From assembly GCF_000376105.1 (NCBI RefSeq), contig NZ_AQWM01000016.1, forward strand, positions 21,222 through 85,221: a stretch of 64,000 nt of DNA. Direction: 5' to 3'. The position numbers and the translations under genes are program-made. Positions 46,765 to 55,189 of the stretch are shown piece after piece. The stretch comes from Asticcacaulis benevestitus DSM 16100 = ATCC BAA-896 (GTDB taxonomy: Bacteria > Pseudomonadota > Alphaproteobacteria > Caulobacterales > Caulobacteraceae). A model generated the notes under the pieces. The model searched no databases. It saw nothing but the letters and a program-made list of their open reading frames with translations, and was not told the origin of the DNA. Position 1 is the first letter of the stretch. Each line of letters starts with the position of its first letter.

Positions 46765-46945
46765 GGTGGCCCCAGTTCCACGGTAGGCGTTCTTCAAGCC
46801 TCTCCTTAAGATAATCCCGGATGACGGTCAGGAGGTGCGTGAAATAGGTTTCCGGATTATGGTCGCGCATCTTGGCCGTCTCGACAATCGTGAGCACATT
46901 AGCAATACGCTGTCCATCCAAATGAGCCTGACAAAAGTCTCGCTC
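46745..46945 (-). pseudogene. Remnant of an IS66 TnpC transposase (C-terminal end)
   Basis: Read on the minus strand, this 67-codon frame gives QRIANVLTIVETAKMRD, NPETYFTHLLTVI and LEERLPWNWG, the typical C-terminal element of IS66 transposases (compare LIETAKLNGVDP...LLPWNW). A TAG stop at 46946-46948 precedes it in frame and the rest of the gene is gone. It lies between a glycosyltransferase gene and the YecA/SEC-C gene and overlaps the start of the latter. It is a different copy from the element at 61.56 kb. Confidence 0.8.
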
Positions 46946-46969
46946 CTACTCCGCAAACCCTAAGCCTTG

Positions 46970-48148
46970 TTAGATCACGCGCGCAAGCTGTCCATCAGAC
47001 GCCGCAAGTTTTGGGGAGACCGGGGCAGTGATCTTGCGTTCCCTGCCCGCACCACCGCGACCACGATGAGCCGTAAGGAGCTGGTCCAGATGGCTCTTCA
47101 GACGAGATACGAATTTAGAGCGTTCGAACTCCATGGCAAAACGACGAAGCGCCTCAGGATCGAAGGTTCCGTGTTCGAGCTCCATGCGTTCAACCGCTGC
47201 GATCAGATGCTCAACCGTCTGCTCTTCGAACAAGATGCCGGTCCGTCCTTCCAACACCGTCTCAAGGGCACCGCCCTTGGCAAAGGCGATGACCGGACGA
47301 CCACTGGCGAGGCTTTCCAACGGGATGATGCCGAAATCCTCTAGGCCCGGGTAGACCAGGGCTCTTGCCCGGGCGAAGTAGCGCGCTAAGCTCGCATCGT
47401 CGACGACACCTGTGAACTGGACCGTGGGTCCGGCAATCTTTTTCAAGGCAGATGAAGCCCCTCCGCCCACAACAATAAGACGTTTGCCGAGACGTGTGAA
47501 CGCCTCCACAGCCAGTTCGATCTTCTTGTAAGGCGTTATCTGCCCTGCACAGAGATAGAAATCCTCTACCTCGTCGGAAATGGCGTATCGATTCACAGCC
47601 ACGGGGGGATTGATGACGGTCGATTGGCGGCGGTAGTAGCGCTCTATCCGCTTCGCCACGTAGCTGGAGTTGGCAATAAAATGGTCAACCCGCATGGAGG
47701 TGGTGACGTCCCAGGCCCGAAGCCAAGGCGCTGTCAGCGACATGAGGAAGCGGCCAATGAACCCAGCGCTTGCACGGTATTGAGGATAAAGGTCCCAAAT
47801 ATAGCGCATGGGAGAATGGCAATAACACACATGCAGGGCATCGGGCGGCGGGATAATGCCTTTGGCAGGACCGGATTCTGATGAAATTACCAGGTCGTAT
47901 CCGGAGAGATCGAACGATTCCAGCGCTAGCGGCATCAGCGGCAGCATTTTCTGGTAGTTCTTGAGTCCGCCAATGTGTTGCAAGAATGAAGTGGTGATTT
48001 TGTGGCTTAGAATGGTCTTGGACAGGCTGGACTTGTCCGCCACCAAGGTGAAGATGTCCGCTTCCGGGTAAAGCTCACAGAGCGCCTCAAGCACTTTCTC
48101 GCCGCCGCGCATTCCCACAAGCCAGTAATGAACTAGCGCAACTCTCAT
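46970..48148 (-). CDS. GT4-type glycosyltransferase (WbaZ-like), minus-strand copy
   Basis: A 392-residue GT-B glycosyltransferase. It starts MRVALVHYWLVGMRGGEKVLEAL, contains LHVCYCHSPMRYIWDLYPQYR, has a donor-site DFYLCAGQITPYKKIELAVEAF, and ends with EDFGIIPLESLASGRPVIAFAKGG, the E-x7-E motif. The same blocks are found in the plus-strand gene at 51381, so the two are paralogues of a mannosyltransferase-like family often found in O-antigen and holdfast clusters. It is the only biosynthetic gene on the minus strand in this part and ends beside the IS66 remnant. Confidence 0.87.
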   Translation of the reverse strand: MRVALVHYWLVGMRGGEKVLEALCELYPEADIFTLVADKSSLSKTILSHKITTSFLQHIGGLKNYQKMLPLMPLALESFDLSGYDLVISSESGPAKGIIPPPDALHVCYCHSPMRYIWDLYPQYRASAGFIGRFLMSLTAPWLRAWDVTTSMRVDHFIANSSYVAKRIERYYRRQSTVINPPVAVNRYAISDEVEDFYLCAGQITPYKKIELAVEAFTRLGKRLIVVGGGASSALKKIAGPTVQFTGVVDDASLARYFARARALVYPGLEDFGIIPLESLASGRPVIAFAKGGALETVLEGRTGILFEEQTVEHLIAAVERMELEHGTFDPEALRRFAMEFERSKFVSRLKSHLDQLLTAHRGRGGAGRERKITAPVSPKLAASDGQLARVI

Positions 48149-48506
48149 AATGGCTTTCCCAAATACATCAAAAACGGCCTCGGAGCGCTGCCTTGCAATT
48201 ACCCCGCCACAGATCTATTCGCACACAAATATAAATAATTGCCTATATTTTATAAGAGATACTTTGCACTGCACTATTTGTCCAGGCCTTGCCGTATAAG
48301 GCAAGCGTTTCGAAACGCGACACTTTCTTTGGCACCGCACCTAAAACACCTAATGAATCGTACAAAATTATGGCAAGATAAAGAAAAAACGTCCCTCACG
48401 GACGATATCATTCAGTATCGCATCCATGTTACGCACACCTATCCGGATCGCGCAGATGAAGCCATAGATTTGTGATAAATTTCTCACGAGACGGTAGTTT
48501 TTCCCA

Positions 48507-48543
48507 TAAACTATAGAAATCTTATAACAATTCTGGTTAAAGT
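48507..48543 (+). repeat. Imperfect 37-bp direct repeat, copy A
   Basis: TAAACTATAGAAATCTTA is followed by TAACAATT. Copy B at 48717 differs at two of the first 27 bases. The start-to-start distance is 210 bases. Confidence 0.6.
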
Positions 48544-48716
48544 TCGTGGTCCAACACGGACACGCAGGTGCGGAGGTTAGGGCTTTACCTTTCTACACCG
48601 CCCCCCCCTTTGTAAGGCTATTTCAGCACTGTTTGATGCTAATCAAAGATTAAAAAGACCAAACGATGTGGCATCAGCGATCGCAAAAAATTCGCCTGTT
48701 ACGTTAATTCGACGCC

Positions 48717-48753
48717 TAAACTATCGAAATCTTAAAACAATTAGGTTTAAATG
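48717..48753 (+). repeat. Imperfect 37-bp direct repeat, copy B
   Basis: TAAACTATCGAAATCTTA is followed by AAACAATT. It lies about 90 bases before the start of the shortened dehydrogenase gene, a plausible operator or promoter position. Confidence 0.6.
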
Positions 48754-48845
48754 TCTGTGTCAGGCATTTTTAGCCAAGCGTCTGGCTTGAGAATTCTGGC
48801 CCAGTATTTGCAACCTTCCCTAGTCTAAATCCATTTCAGGACTCG

Positions 48846-49145
48846 TTGATGCTACCCAATAACTACAAAGACAAAAAAAATTGCATTATTGGTATGGGCC
48901 ATGTCGGCCTCACATTGACCGTTGCTATGGCGGATGCTGGCCTTCAAATCCACGGCGTTGAGACGAACCAGTACATTCTGGACTGTCTGGACAAGAAGAG
49001 GGCTCATTTTTCAGAAGTGGGTCTGAATGAGCGCCTGGAGCGTCAAATCCACCATCAGCATGACATGCTGATGGCCTCCGAACTTCCGTCAGGCGTGCGC
49101 TATGCAGCACTTGGCGCCTATAATGTTACACGCGAGATGATTTAA
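48846..49145 (+). pseudogene. Internally deleted nucleotide-sugar dehydrogenase (N-terminus joined to C-terminus)
   Basis: A 99-residue frame whose first 68 residues match the start of the dehydrogenase at 33414: NCIIGMGHVGLTLTVAMADAG, then IHGVETN and HFSEVGLNERL. The last 25 residues (HDMLMASELPSGVRYAALGAY) match the C-terminal end of such enzymes (EMLHLRDDTVYFGLGTR in the paralogue). The roughly 370 residues between, including the catalytic cysteine and sugar-binding domains, are missing without a frameshift. It cannot be an active dehydrogenase. It overlaps the next epimerase gene at the stop/start (TAATG) and may persist to keep translation of that gene. Confidence 0.75.
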
Positions 49146-50143
49146 TGCCCCGTATTCTGATCACCGGCGCAGCCGGCTTCCTTGGTTTTCACCTGGCACG
49201 GCTGTTGGCTGGCGACGTGAAGAACCACATTATCGCCGTCGACAATTTTGTGCGGGGCGAACATGACGAGGCGTTGCGTAACCTGGTCAGTCAGCCGAAC
49301 GTAGATCTGATCGAGGCGGACCTGTCCGATCCGGTCCAGGTGGCGAAACTGCCGACGGATGTGGATTACGTCTATCACCTCGCCGCCATGAACGGCACGC
49401 AGAACTTCTACGAACGTCCCATGGACGTTATCAAGTATTGCACCTTGCCCACGCTTTACCTGGCCGAGCACTACGGGCGTGGTTCGAAGTTACAGCGTTT
49501 CGTCTATGCCGGGACCAGCGAAAGCTACGCGTCCACGGTGACACGCTTTAACTGGCCCGTGCCGACGGCTGAGGACGTGCCTTTGTGTGTCGACGATGTG
49601 ACCAATCCACGCTGGTCTTACGCCATGGGCAAAATGCATGGTGAGGTCGTCGTCGCCCAGGCCGGTCGCAGCTTTGAAATGCCGTACAGCATCATTCGCT
49701 ACCACAACGCCTATGGTCCGCGCATGGGTGATCGACATGTTGTCCCCGACTTCTACATCCGCGCCAAGGAAGGTGTGTTTGAACTCTTCGGCCACGAAGA
49801 CACACGCGCCTTCCTCTATGTGGATGACGCCGTACGTGGCACAAGATTAATCGCCGAAACGCCTGCGTGCGAAGGTCAGATCGTCAATTTGGGCGGTGGT
49901 CGCGAAATCACCATGCTTGATCTCGCCAAGGAGATGATGGCGGCGCGCGGCATGGAAGGGGAGATCAAGCTGCATCCGTCTCCCGTAGGCAGCGTCAAGC
50001 GCCGTCTGCCTGACCTCACGCGTCTTAAAGCTCTGACAGGCTTCGAAGAAACGATTTCGCTGTCCGAAGGTTTGAAGTTGACCGCGGCCTTTTACCTCGA
50101 CGGCACCTTGGTTGATTTCCAGACCTCACGCGATGCGTCCTGA
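49145..50143 (+). CDS. NAD-dependent sugar epimerase/dehydratase (extended SDR), copy 2
   Basis: A 332-residue paralogue of the gene at 34873, alignable over its whole length: ILITGAAGFLGFHLARLLA, YHLAAMNGTQNFYERPMD, YAGTSESYASTVTRFNWPVPTAE, the catalytic Tyr159 and Lys163 in SYAMGKMHGE, and FELFGHEDTRAFLYVDDAV. It keeps all catalytic residues, so it is likely active even though its partner dehydrogenase is reduced to a fragment. The stop of that fragment overlaps its start. The active dehydrogenase of the first block could supply its substrate. Confidence 0.86.
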   Translation: MPRILITGAAGFLGFHLARLLAGDVKNHIIAVDNFVRGEHDEALRNLVSQPNVDLIEADLSDPVQVAKLPTDVDYVYHLAAMNGTQNFYERPMDVIKYCTLPTLYLAEHYGRGSKLQRFVYAGTSESYASTVTRFNWPVPTAEDVPLCVDDVTNPRWSYAMGKMHGEVVVAQAGRSFEMPYSIIRYHNAYGPRMGDRHVVPDFYIRAKEGVFELFGHEDTRAFLYVDDAVRGTRLIAETPACEGQIVNLGGGREITMLDLAKEMMAARGMEGEIKLHPSPVGSVKRRLPDLTRLKALTGFEETISLSEGLKLTAAFYLDGTLVDFQTSRDAS

Positions 50144-50165
50144 CTCATTGAGGCTTAAACAGAAT

Positions 50166-51242
50166 ATGCACCGTATTGTCTTCAACGGAAAATTTCAGGG
50201 GCAGAAGGCCACTGGGGTTCAGCGCGTCGCCCACGCCCTAATAAGTGGCGTGATCGCGCGCAAGCGATCTGGAGACCCTCTTCTGGCTGGTCTGGACTTG
50301 GCGATGGCGAGCCCTAAGGGTGTGACAAGCCATCTCGACCTGGAAAATCTGGTGGGCAAGCATCTTAAGGGGATTCCTTGGGAGCAGTTTGAATTACCCG
50401 CGATGGCCGGTAAGGGTTTGTTGGTTAACCTAGGGAATGTCGGTCCGGTCAGTCGCACGGGCGACGTCTTGATGATTCATGACGCTCAGATTTTCATAAC
50501 GCCTGAGTCCTATTCCAAAGCGTTCCGCGTTTGGTACAAAACCATTCTTCCCATCCTCGCGCACAAGGCATCCCGGATTCTCACCGTCTCGGAATACGCA
50601 CGCTCCTGTCTTGCGGAAGCAGGCATTGCGCCACTTGAGCGGATCGAAGTGTTGCATAATGGTGTCGATCACATAAAAAACGTGACATCGGACCCCCTTA
50701 TACTGTCGACGCTCGGCCTGATTAATCGACCTTATTTGGTCGGCATGTCCAGCGTCCAGCACCATAAGGACGTCCGAACCATCATTCGCGCGGCAGATAT
50801 CATGAAGAACCGTGATGTACCTCTGGTGCTGATCGGGAGCGCGACTGAGGCGGACTTCAAAGCCGCCGGGATAGATCTGGGATCCAATATAATTCTGGCG
50901 GGACGTTTACGTGACGAGGAAATGCGTGCCGTCATTGAAGGGGCCAGAGCTTTTGCGTTTCCTTCGTTGACGGAAGGCTTTGGTCTGCCGCCTCTCGAAG
51001 CGATGCTTTTGGGGACGCCGGCGATCGTCGCGCCCAAGGGCGCGCTGCCTGAACTCTGCGGTGACGATGCGATGAGTGCGGAGGCCAGTAATCCTGAAGC
51101 TTGGGCCGCGGCTATTGATAAACTTGTTGAAGATAACGACCTACGCGCGCACTATTCAATCGCAGGTCAACATAGGGCTGCGAATTACAGTTGGAGTGCA
51201 GCAAGTGAGCATCTGGCAAGGATCTTGCACGATGCAGCGTAA
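50166..51242 (+). CDS. GT4-type glycosyltransferase
   Basis: A 358-residue GT-B glycosyltransferase: IVFNGKFQGQKATGVQRVAHAL at the start, ASRILTVSEYARSCLAEAG in the acceptor domain, the donor-side YLVGMSSVQHHKDVRTIIRAA, and the E-x7-E motif in EGFGLPPLEAMLLGTPAIVAPKG. The ATG at 50166 gives the family start and has GAGG 12 bases upstream. In-frame alternatives at 50133 and 50112 overlap the epimerase gene, so they are less likely. It follows the epimerase within the same operon. Confidence 0.86.
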   Translation: MHRIVFNGKFQGQKATGVQRVAHALISGVIARKRSGDPLLAGLDLAMASPKGVTSHLDLENLVGKHLKGIPWEQFELPAMAGKGLLVNLGNVGPVSRTGDVLMIHDAQIFITPESYSKAFRVWYKTILPILAHKASRILTVSEYARSCLAEAGIAPLERIEVLHNGVDHIKNVTSDPLILSTLGLINRPYLVGMSSVQHHKDVRTIIRAADIMKNRDVPLVLIGSATEADFKAAGIDLGSNIILAGRLRDEEMRAVIEGARAFAFPSLTEGFGLPPLEAMLLGTPAIVAPKGALPELCGDDAMSAEASNPEAWAAAIDKLVEDNDLRAHYSIAGQHRAANYSWSAASEHLARILHDAA

Positions 51243-51380
51243 GTACCTATCCCGTCGCGTAAAGTCTTCAGGTCTGTTGGTCTGAAAATCTACCCCACAG
51301 CCCCCTAAAATGGGGATTTCCATACGACGTTACATCGTCAGCACGAATAGACGTCAAAATGCGTCAACGAAGAGGTCTTT

Positions 51381-52565
51381 ATGAAAGTCGCTTTTGTACA
51401 TGAATGGTTCACGCACTTCGCCGGATCGGAAAAAGTGCTCGAGGCGATGCATAAGGAATATCCCGATGCGGATATTTTTGCTCTGGTTGACGTCATTCCT
51501 GAGAATGAGCGTCCCGAATTCTTGAAGCGACCAATCAAGACGACCTTCCTGCAGAAAATTCCGGGTATCCGGAAGTTTTACCGCAGCCTTCTGCCGATTT
51601 TTCCGTTTGCGATCGAGCAACTGAACATGTCGGGCTATGATGTCATCATCAGCAACAGTCACGCGGTTGCAAAGGGCGTTATTACGGGCCCCAACCAGTT
51701 GCATATCTGCATGTGCTACACGCCTATGCGTTACGCCTGGGATCTTCAGGATCAGTATCTTGAGAATTCTAAATTCGGTGTGTTCCGTAACTGGATGGCG
51801 CGCTGGTTCCTGCACAAGATCCGCATCTGGGACACCCGAACCGCCAATGGCGTCGACCATTTCGTAGCTGTATCGAAGTATATCTCCCGGCGCATACGCA
51901 AGGTTTACCGTCGCGACTCGACGGTCATCCACTGCAACGTCGAGACCGACAATTTCCCCATCGGCGCGCCTGCGCAGGATTTCTTCCTCGCTGCGTCACG
52001 CATCGTGCCTTACAAGAAGATGTCGCTTATTGTTGAGGCCTTCAACAAGATGCCAGACAAGAAGCTGGTGGTGATCGGTGCAGGCCCCGGCCTTGCCCAC
52101 CTTCAGTCCATCGCGGGTCCGAACGTTCAGATTATGGGCTATCAGCCAGACGCCGTGCTTGTAGAAAAAATGCAAACCGCGCGTGCTTTCGTGTTTGCTG
52201 CCGAGGAAGATTTTGGCATCGTGCCCGTTGAAGCTCAGGCCTGTGGCACACCCGTCATTGCCTACTCGATCGGTGGTGCTGCCGAGACCGTCGTGGACGG
52301 CGTTACAGGCGTGCACTTTCACCAGCAGACGGTGCCTGCCATCATTGCGGCAACCGAACGTTTCGAAACGATACGCCACAACTTTGATCGCAACATAATC
52401 CGTGAACACGCGTTGCGTTTCTCGACCGAACGCTTCCGCCGCGAATTCAGGACGCTCGTCGAGGCCAAGTGGCGTATTCACCAGGATGAGATTTCCGTCC
52501 CGACCCCTGAGAAAAAGCTCGTGAATGACGATGTCGTTTATATGAGAACGGGCATCTCCGCGTGA
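51381..52565 (+). CDS. GT4-type glycosyltransferase (WbaZ-like), plus-strand copy
   Basis: A 394-residue GT-B glycosyltransferase and a paralogue of the gene at 46970: KVAFVHEWFTHFAGSEKVLEAM, LHICMCYTPMRYAWDLQDQYL, AASRIVPYKKMSLIVEAFNKM, and EDFGIVPVEAQACGTPVIAYSIGG with the E-x7-E motif. The upstream gap of about 140 bases includes GAGG ahead of the ATG. Its stop overlaps the next start (GTGA), so the next gene is coupled to it. Confidence 0.9.
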   Translation: MKVAFVHEWFTHFAGSEKVLEAMHKEYPDADIFALVDVIPENERPEFLKRPIKTTFLQKIPGIRKFYRSLLPIFPFAIEQLNMSGYDVIISNSHAVAKGVITGPNQLHICMCYTPMRYAWDLQDQYLENSKFGVFRNWMARWFLHKIRIWDTRTANGVDHFVAVSKYISRRIRKVYRRDSTVIHCNVETDNFPIGAPAQDFFLAASRIVPYKKMSLIVEAFNKMPDKKLVVIGAGPGLAHLQSIAGPNVQIMGYQPDAVLVEKMQTARAFVFAAEEDFGIVPVEAQACGTPVIAYSIGGAAETVVDGVTGVHFHQQTVPAIIAATERFETIRHNFDRNIIREHALRFSTERFRREFRTLVEAKWRIHQDEISVPTPEKKLVNDDVVYMRTGISA

Positions 52566-53500
52566 CCGTGTCTTCTAAAAACATGCCCAATTGCGTCTGC
52601 TATGTGATTGACGACAATTACCTGTTCCCGACGCTACTGAGTGCCTATCAAGCCAGACTGTTCACGCCCCTCGATACGGGGGACGTGGTCATTGTTTGCA
52701 TCGCCGAGGCCTCTGCGGCGATTGATCTGGCCACGTCGGTCGCCAGTCGCATGGGTATTAAACTTCTGCGTTTTGGCACCGATGCAATTGAGCATATGCA
52801 TCCGATGTTCGGACGGCTCTTCATCAACAGTCTGTTGCCAGAGCATTATCAACGGATTGCCTATGTCGATGGCGACACGCAAATCGCTGGTTCCTTGCGT
52901 CCTTTGTTGGACGTGTTCATCCCTGAGGGCCATTTCCTCGCGGTTCGCGATCCCGCCTCCCTGTTTGCGCGCATCTCCCCGGACTGGGAAGCGCGCACGA
53001 AAGCGGATCGTGTGCAGGCGGGCCTGAGCGGTGACTACAACAATTATTTGAACACGGGCGTTTTGGTCTTTGACCGGACGAGCTGGACAAACCTGTCGGC
53101 AGCGACCTTACAGGCGATCCGCGCCAAGGGCGACGCCTTCAAGTTTGGTGACCAGGACCCCATGAACCTGGCCGTGGGCGACAAGTGCCTTTACATCCCC
53201 AATAGATGGAACTTTCCCGGCTTTCTGATCGGTACAGAGGCCGAGAGAGCTGTACGTCCTATCATATACCACTTCATGTCTAACCCGCGGCCCTGGCTGC
53301 ATTCAGGTTTGCCGTGGGGCCGGAAATGGCAGGAGCCTTATAAGGTCATGCTAAAGACCTATCCTGAGCTCGCTCCGCTAGCGCCAAAGGCCTCATGGGG
53401 GGACAAACTGAAGTATCACGTTCAGCAACTCATCAAGTGCGCAACGGAATATCACAAGGTTTCAACCTTAAGGGAATCTGATGCGATCCTGCAGCCTTAG
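52562..53500 (+). CDS. GT8-like glycosyltransferase (GT-A fold)
   Basis: A 312-residue enzyme. VCYVIDDNYLFPTLLSAYQAR opens the nucleotide-binding fold. The metal-binding DXD site is YVDGDTQIAGSLRPLL. NNYLNTGVLVFDRTSW and FGDQDPMNLAVGDKCLYIPNRWNF are hallmarks of GT8 enzymes, which are retaining and use UDP-glucose or UDP-galactose. The start is GTG at 52562, overlapping the preceding stop, with a second in-frame GTG two codons later. It differs in fold from the surrounding GT4 genes, so it probably adds a different sugar. Confidence 0.85.
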   Translation: MTVSSKNMPNCVCYVIDDNYLFPTLLSAYQARLFTPLDTGDVVIVCIAEASAAIDLATSVASRMGIKLLRFGTDAIEHMHPMFGRLFINSLLPEHYQRIAYVDGDTQIAGSLRPLLDVFIPEGHFLAVRDPASLFARISPDWEARTKADRVQAGLSGDYNNYLNTGVLVFDRTSWTNLSAATLQAIRAKGDAFKFGDQDPMNLAVGDKCLYIPNRWNFPGFLIGTEAERAVRPIIYHFMSNPRPWLHSGLPWGRKWQEPYKVMLKTYPELAPLAPKASWGDKLKYHVQQLIKCATEYHKVSTLRESDAILQP

Positions 53501-53761
53501 ATTAACACGCCGACCGTAACGCCTTATTGGGTATATTCCCAAAAGGACAGAGTAACATTTGCAACCTCCTAGTTTGCTAGATTGCCACGCTATTGTGGCA
53601 CTGGCATAGCGATTACCTAGAGTCTTGTAAGTCTTAAGCGTAAGTATTTGATCGACCTGTGAATGGGCGCTTCGTTTCCTGGGGAAGACGAGAGGGCTCT
53701 ACATCTAAACTAACACCGGCAAAGCGAGAAGCGCTCTGCCTTTGTCTCAATAGGATTTTGC

Positions 53762-55042
53762 ATGCTATCGCCTGAGCCGACCCCCAAAGCTCCCGCGCGC
53801 CACACGATCGTAGATTTCTACCGCGGCTTTGCCGTGTTTGGAATCTTGATGGTCCATGTTACAGACCGTTTTGGTCTCACGGCAGGCCCGGGACTGCTCG
53901 ACACGCTTCATCGCCTCATCCATATCCTGTTCGCCGGCAAGTCCTTCGCTATCCTGGCGTTGTGTTTTGGCCTGAGCTATCATTTCCTCTCAGAAAAATC
54001 TCGCCGGACCGGCGAGTCCCTGGTGTGGACGGGTGTATGGCGTTACGGCCTTCTGTTTATCATCGGCATGCTAAACTCGCTCATTTTTGGTGGCGATGTC
54101 CTTCAGGTCCTGGCTGTTCTCGGCATGGCCTTGGTGTTTGCCGCGAATGTAAAAGACAATCGCTGGATCCTCGGCGTTTCGGCTGTTTTCTGTCTGCAGT
54201 TGCCTCTGTTGGCCTCGGCGCCGGTTGCGGCGATCTGGCCCGACTTTGCGGCGAAATATCTGCAAACCAATGGCTCAGCCATCATCGGAATCCAGAACCA
54301 TCTGCAACAGGTTTACGAAAGTGGCACTTGGCCACAGGTGCTTTGGACGAACCTCACCGAAGGCAATGCCAACAAATGGTGGTACATGATTTCGAGTGGA
54401 CGCCTGTACCGCTCGTTCGGCTTGTTTCTGCTGGGTATCTATCTGGGGCGTGTCAACTTCTGTGCGGATCCCATGTCCCATATCCGCAAACATGTCCGTC
54501 TGTTTATAGTCCTTGCTGTCTGCCTTCCGGTCATCGCCCTCTCAAAATATCTCTTACGCGACTCCGCCATCAATCCGCATGAGATCACGCCGGTAGTTGG
54601 CATCATCAAGGCGCTGTCGGCCGGCTATTTCAACATGATTGCTGTGACCTTTACGGTCATAGCGTTGACATGGGTCTATACGCGCATACAGCGATCCTAC
54701 ATCATAGGTCTGGAAGAAGTCGGGCGTATGACCCTGACTGTCTACATCATGCAATCGGCCGTCTTCGTCCCGATCCTCTATGGCTGCGGTCTGGGGCTCT
54801 ATAAAACCCTGAACACCGAAGTCCTGGCCGTCGCAGGTCTTGGCCTCTTCGCTTTCCAACTATGGTTCGCTCACTTGTGGCATAAGCGGTTCAGCTATGG
54901 CCCCATGGAATGGGTCTGGCGCTGGGGAATCAATCAAAATCCGTTTCTTAAAAAAAAAGCGCCCCACGAACAACTGGGTATAAATAGCGGCCATCCTCCT
55001 GATAAGATGGTCAGTTCAAGAACTACCGCGCGTCGCCATTAA
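53762..55042 (+). CDS. DUF418-type multi-pass membrane protein
   Basis: A 426-residue membrane protein with about ten hydrophobic segments. The start RHTIVDFYRGFAVFGILMVHVTD and the end FSYGPMEWVWRWGINQ fit DUF418 proteins, which resemble membrane acyltransferases. The histidine in HVTD and the arginine in DFYRG sit where acyltransferase-like families keep their conserved residues. A role in acetylating or otherwise modifying the surface glycan is possible from context but not shown. It has its own 260-base upstream gap with two small palindromes (53527-53542 and 53583-53600). Confidence 0.75.
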   Translation: MLSPEPTPKAPARHTIVDFYRGFAVFGILMVHVTDRFGLTAGPGLLDTLHRLIHILFAGKSFAILALCFGLSYHFLSEKSRRTGESLVWTGVWRYGLLFIIGMLNSLIFGGDVLQVLAVLGMALVFAANVKDNRWILGVSAVFCLQLPLLASAPVAAIWPDFAAKYLQTNGSAIIGIQNHLQQVYESGTWPQVLWTNLTEGNANKWWYMISSGRLYRSFGLFLLGIYLGRVNFCADPMSHIRKHVRLFIVLAVCLPVIALSKYLLRDSAINPHEITPVVGIIKALSAGYFNMIAVTFTVIALTWVYTRIQRSYIIGLEEVGRMTLTVYIMQSAVFVPILYGCGLGLYKTLNTEVLAVAGLGLFAFQLWFAHLWHKRFSYGPMEWVWRWGINQNPFLKKKAPHEQLGINSGHPPDKMVSSRTTARRH

Positions 55043-55189
55043 GCTGGCTCGGCGACAATTCCAACCCGCTCACATCATTGCGTCGTCGATCTGGAGAAGC
55101 GGCCACAAAGCCGCAGTGCGGCAAAGCACACATCAATGCAAAAAATACAACTGTAATGCATCATCCGTGATATCCGCTGTAAGACTGCC

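Larger units (their letters stand above)
48149..48845. promoter_or_regulatory. 700-base AT-rich regulatory gap with paired direct repeats
   Basis: The gap separates a leftward glycosyltransferase gene from the rightward second polysaccharide block and must hold promoters for both. No gene is convincing; a 78-codon frame near 48239-48475 has no motif. Two imperfect direct repeats of about 37 bases lie inside, at 48507 and 48717. Confidence 0.55.

Noticed and set aside
48239..48475. 78-codon frame in the AT-rich gap
   Set aside because: No recognisable motif, and it lies in a region that must hold promoters.
48507..48753. CRISPR array considered for the direct repeats
   Set aside because: Only two imperfect copies 210 bases apart, with no regular spacer series and no cas genes.
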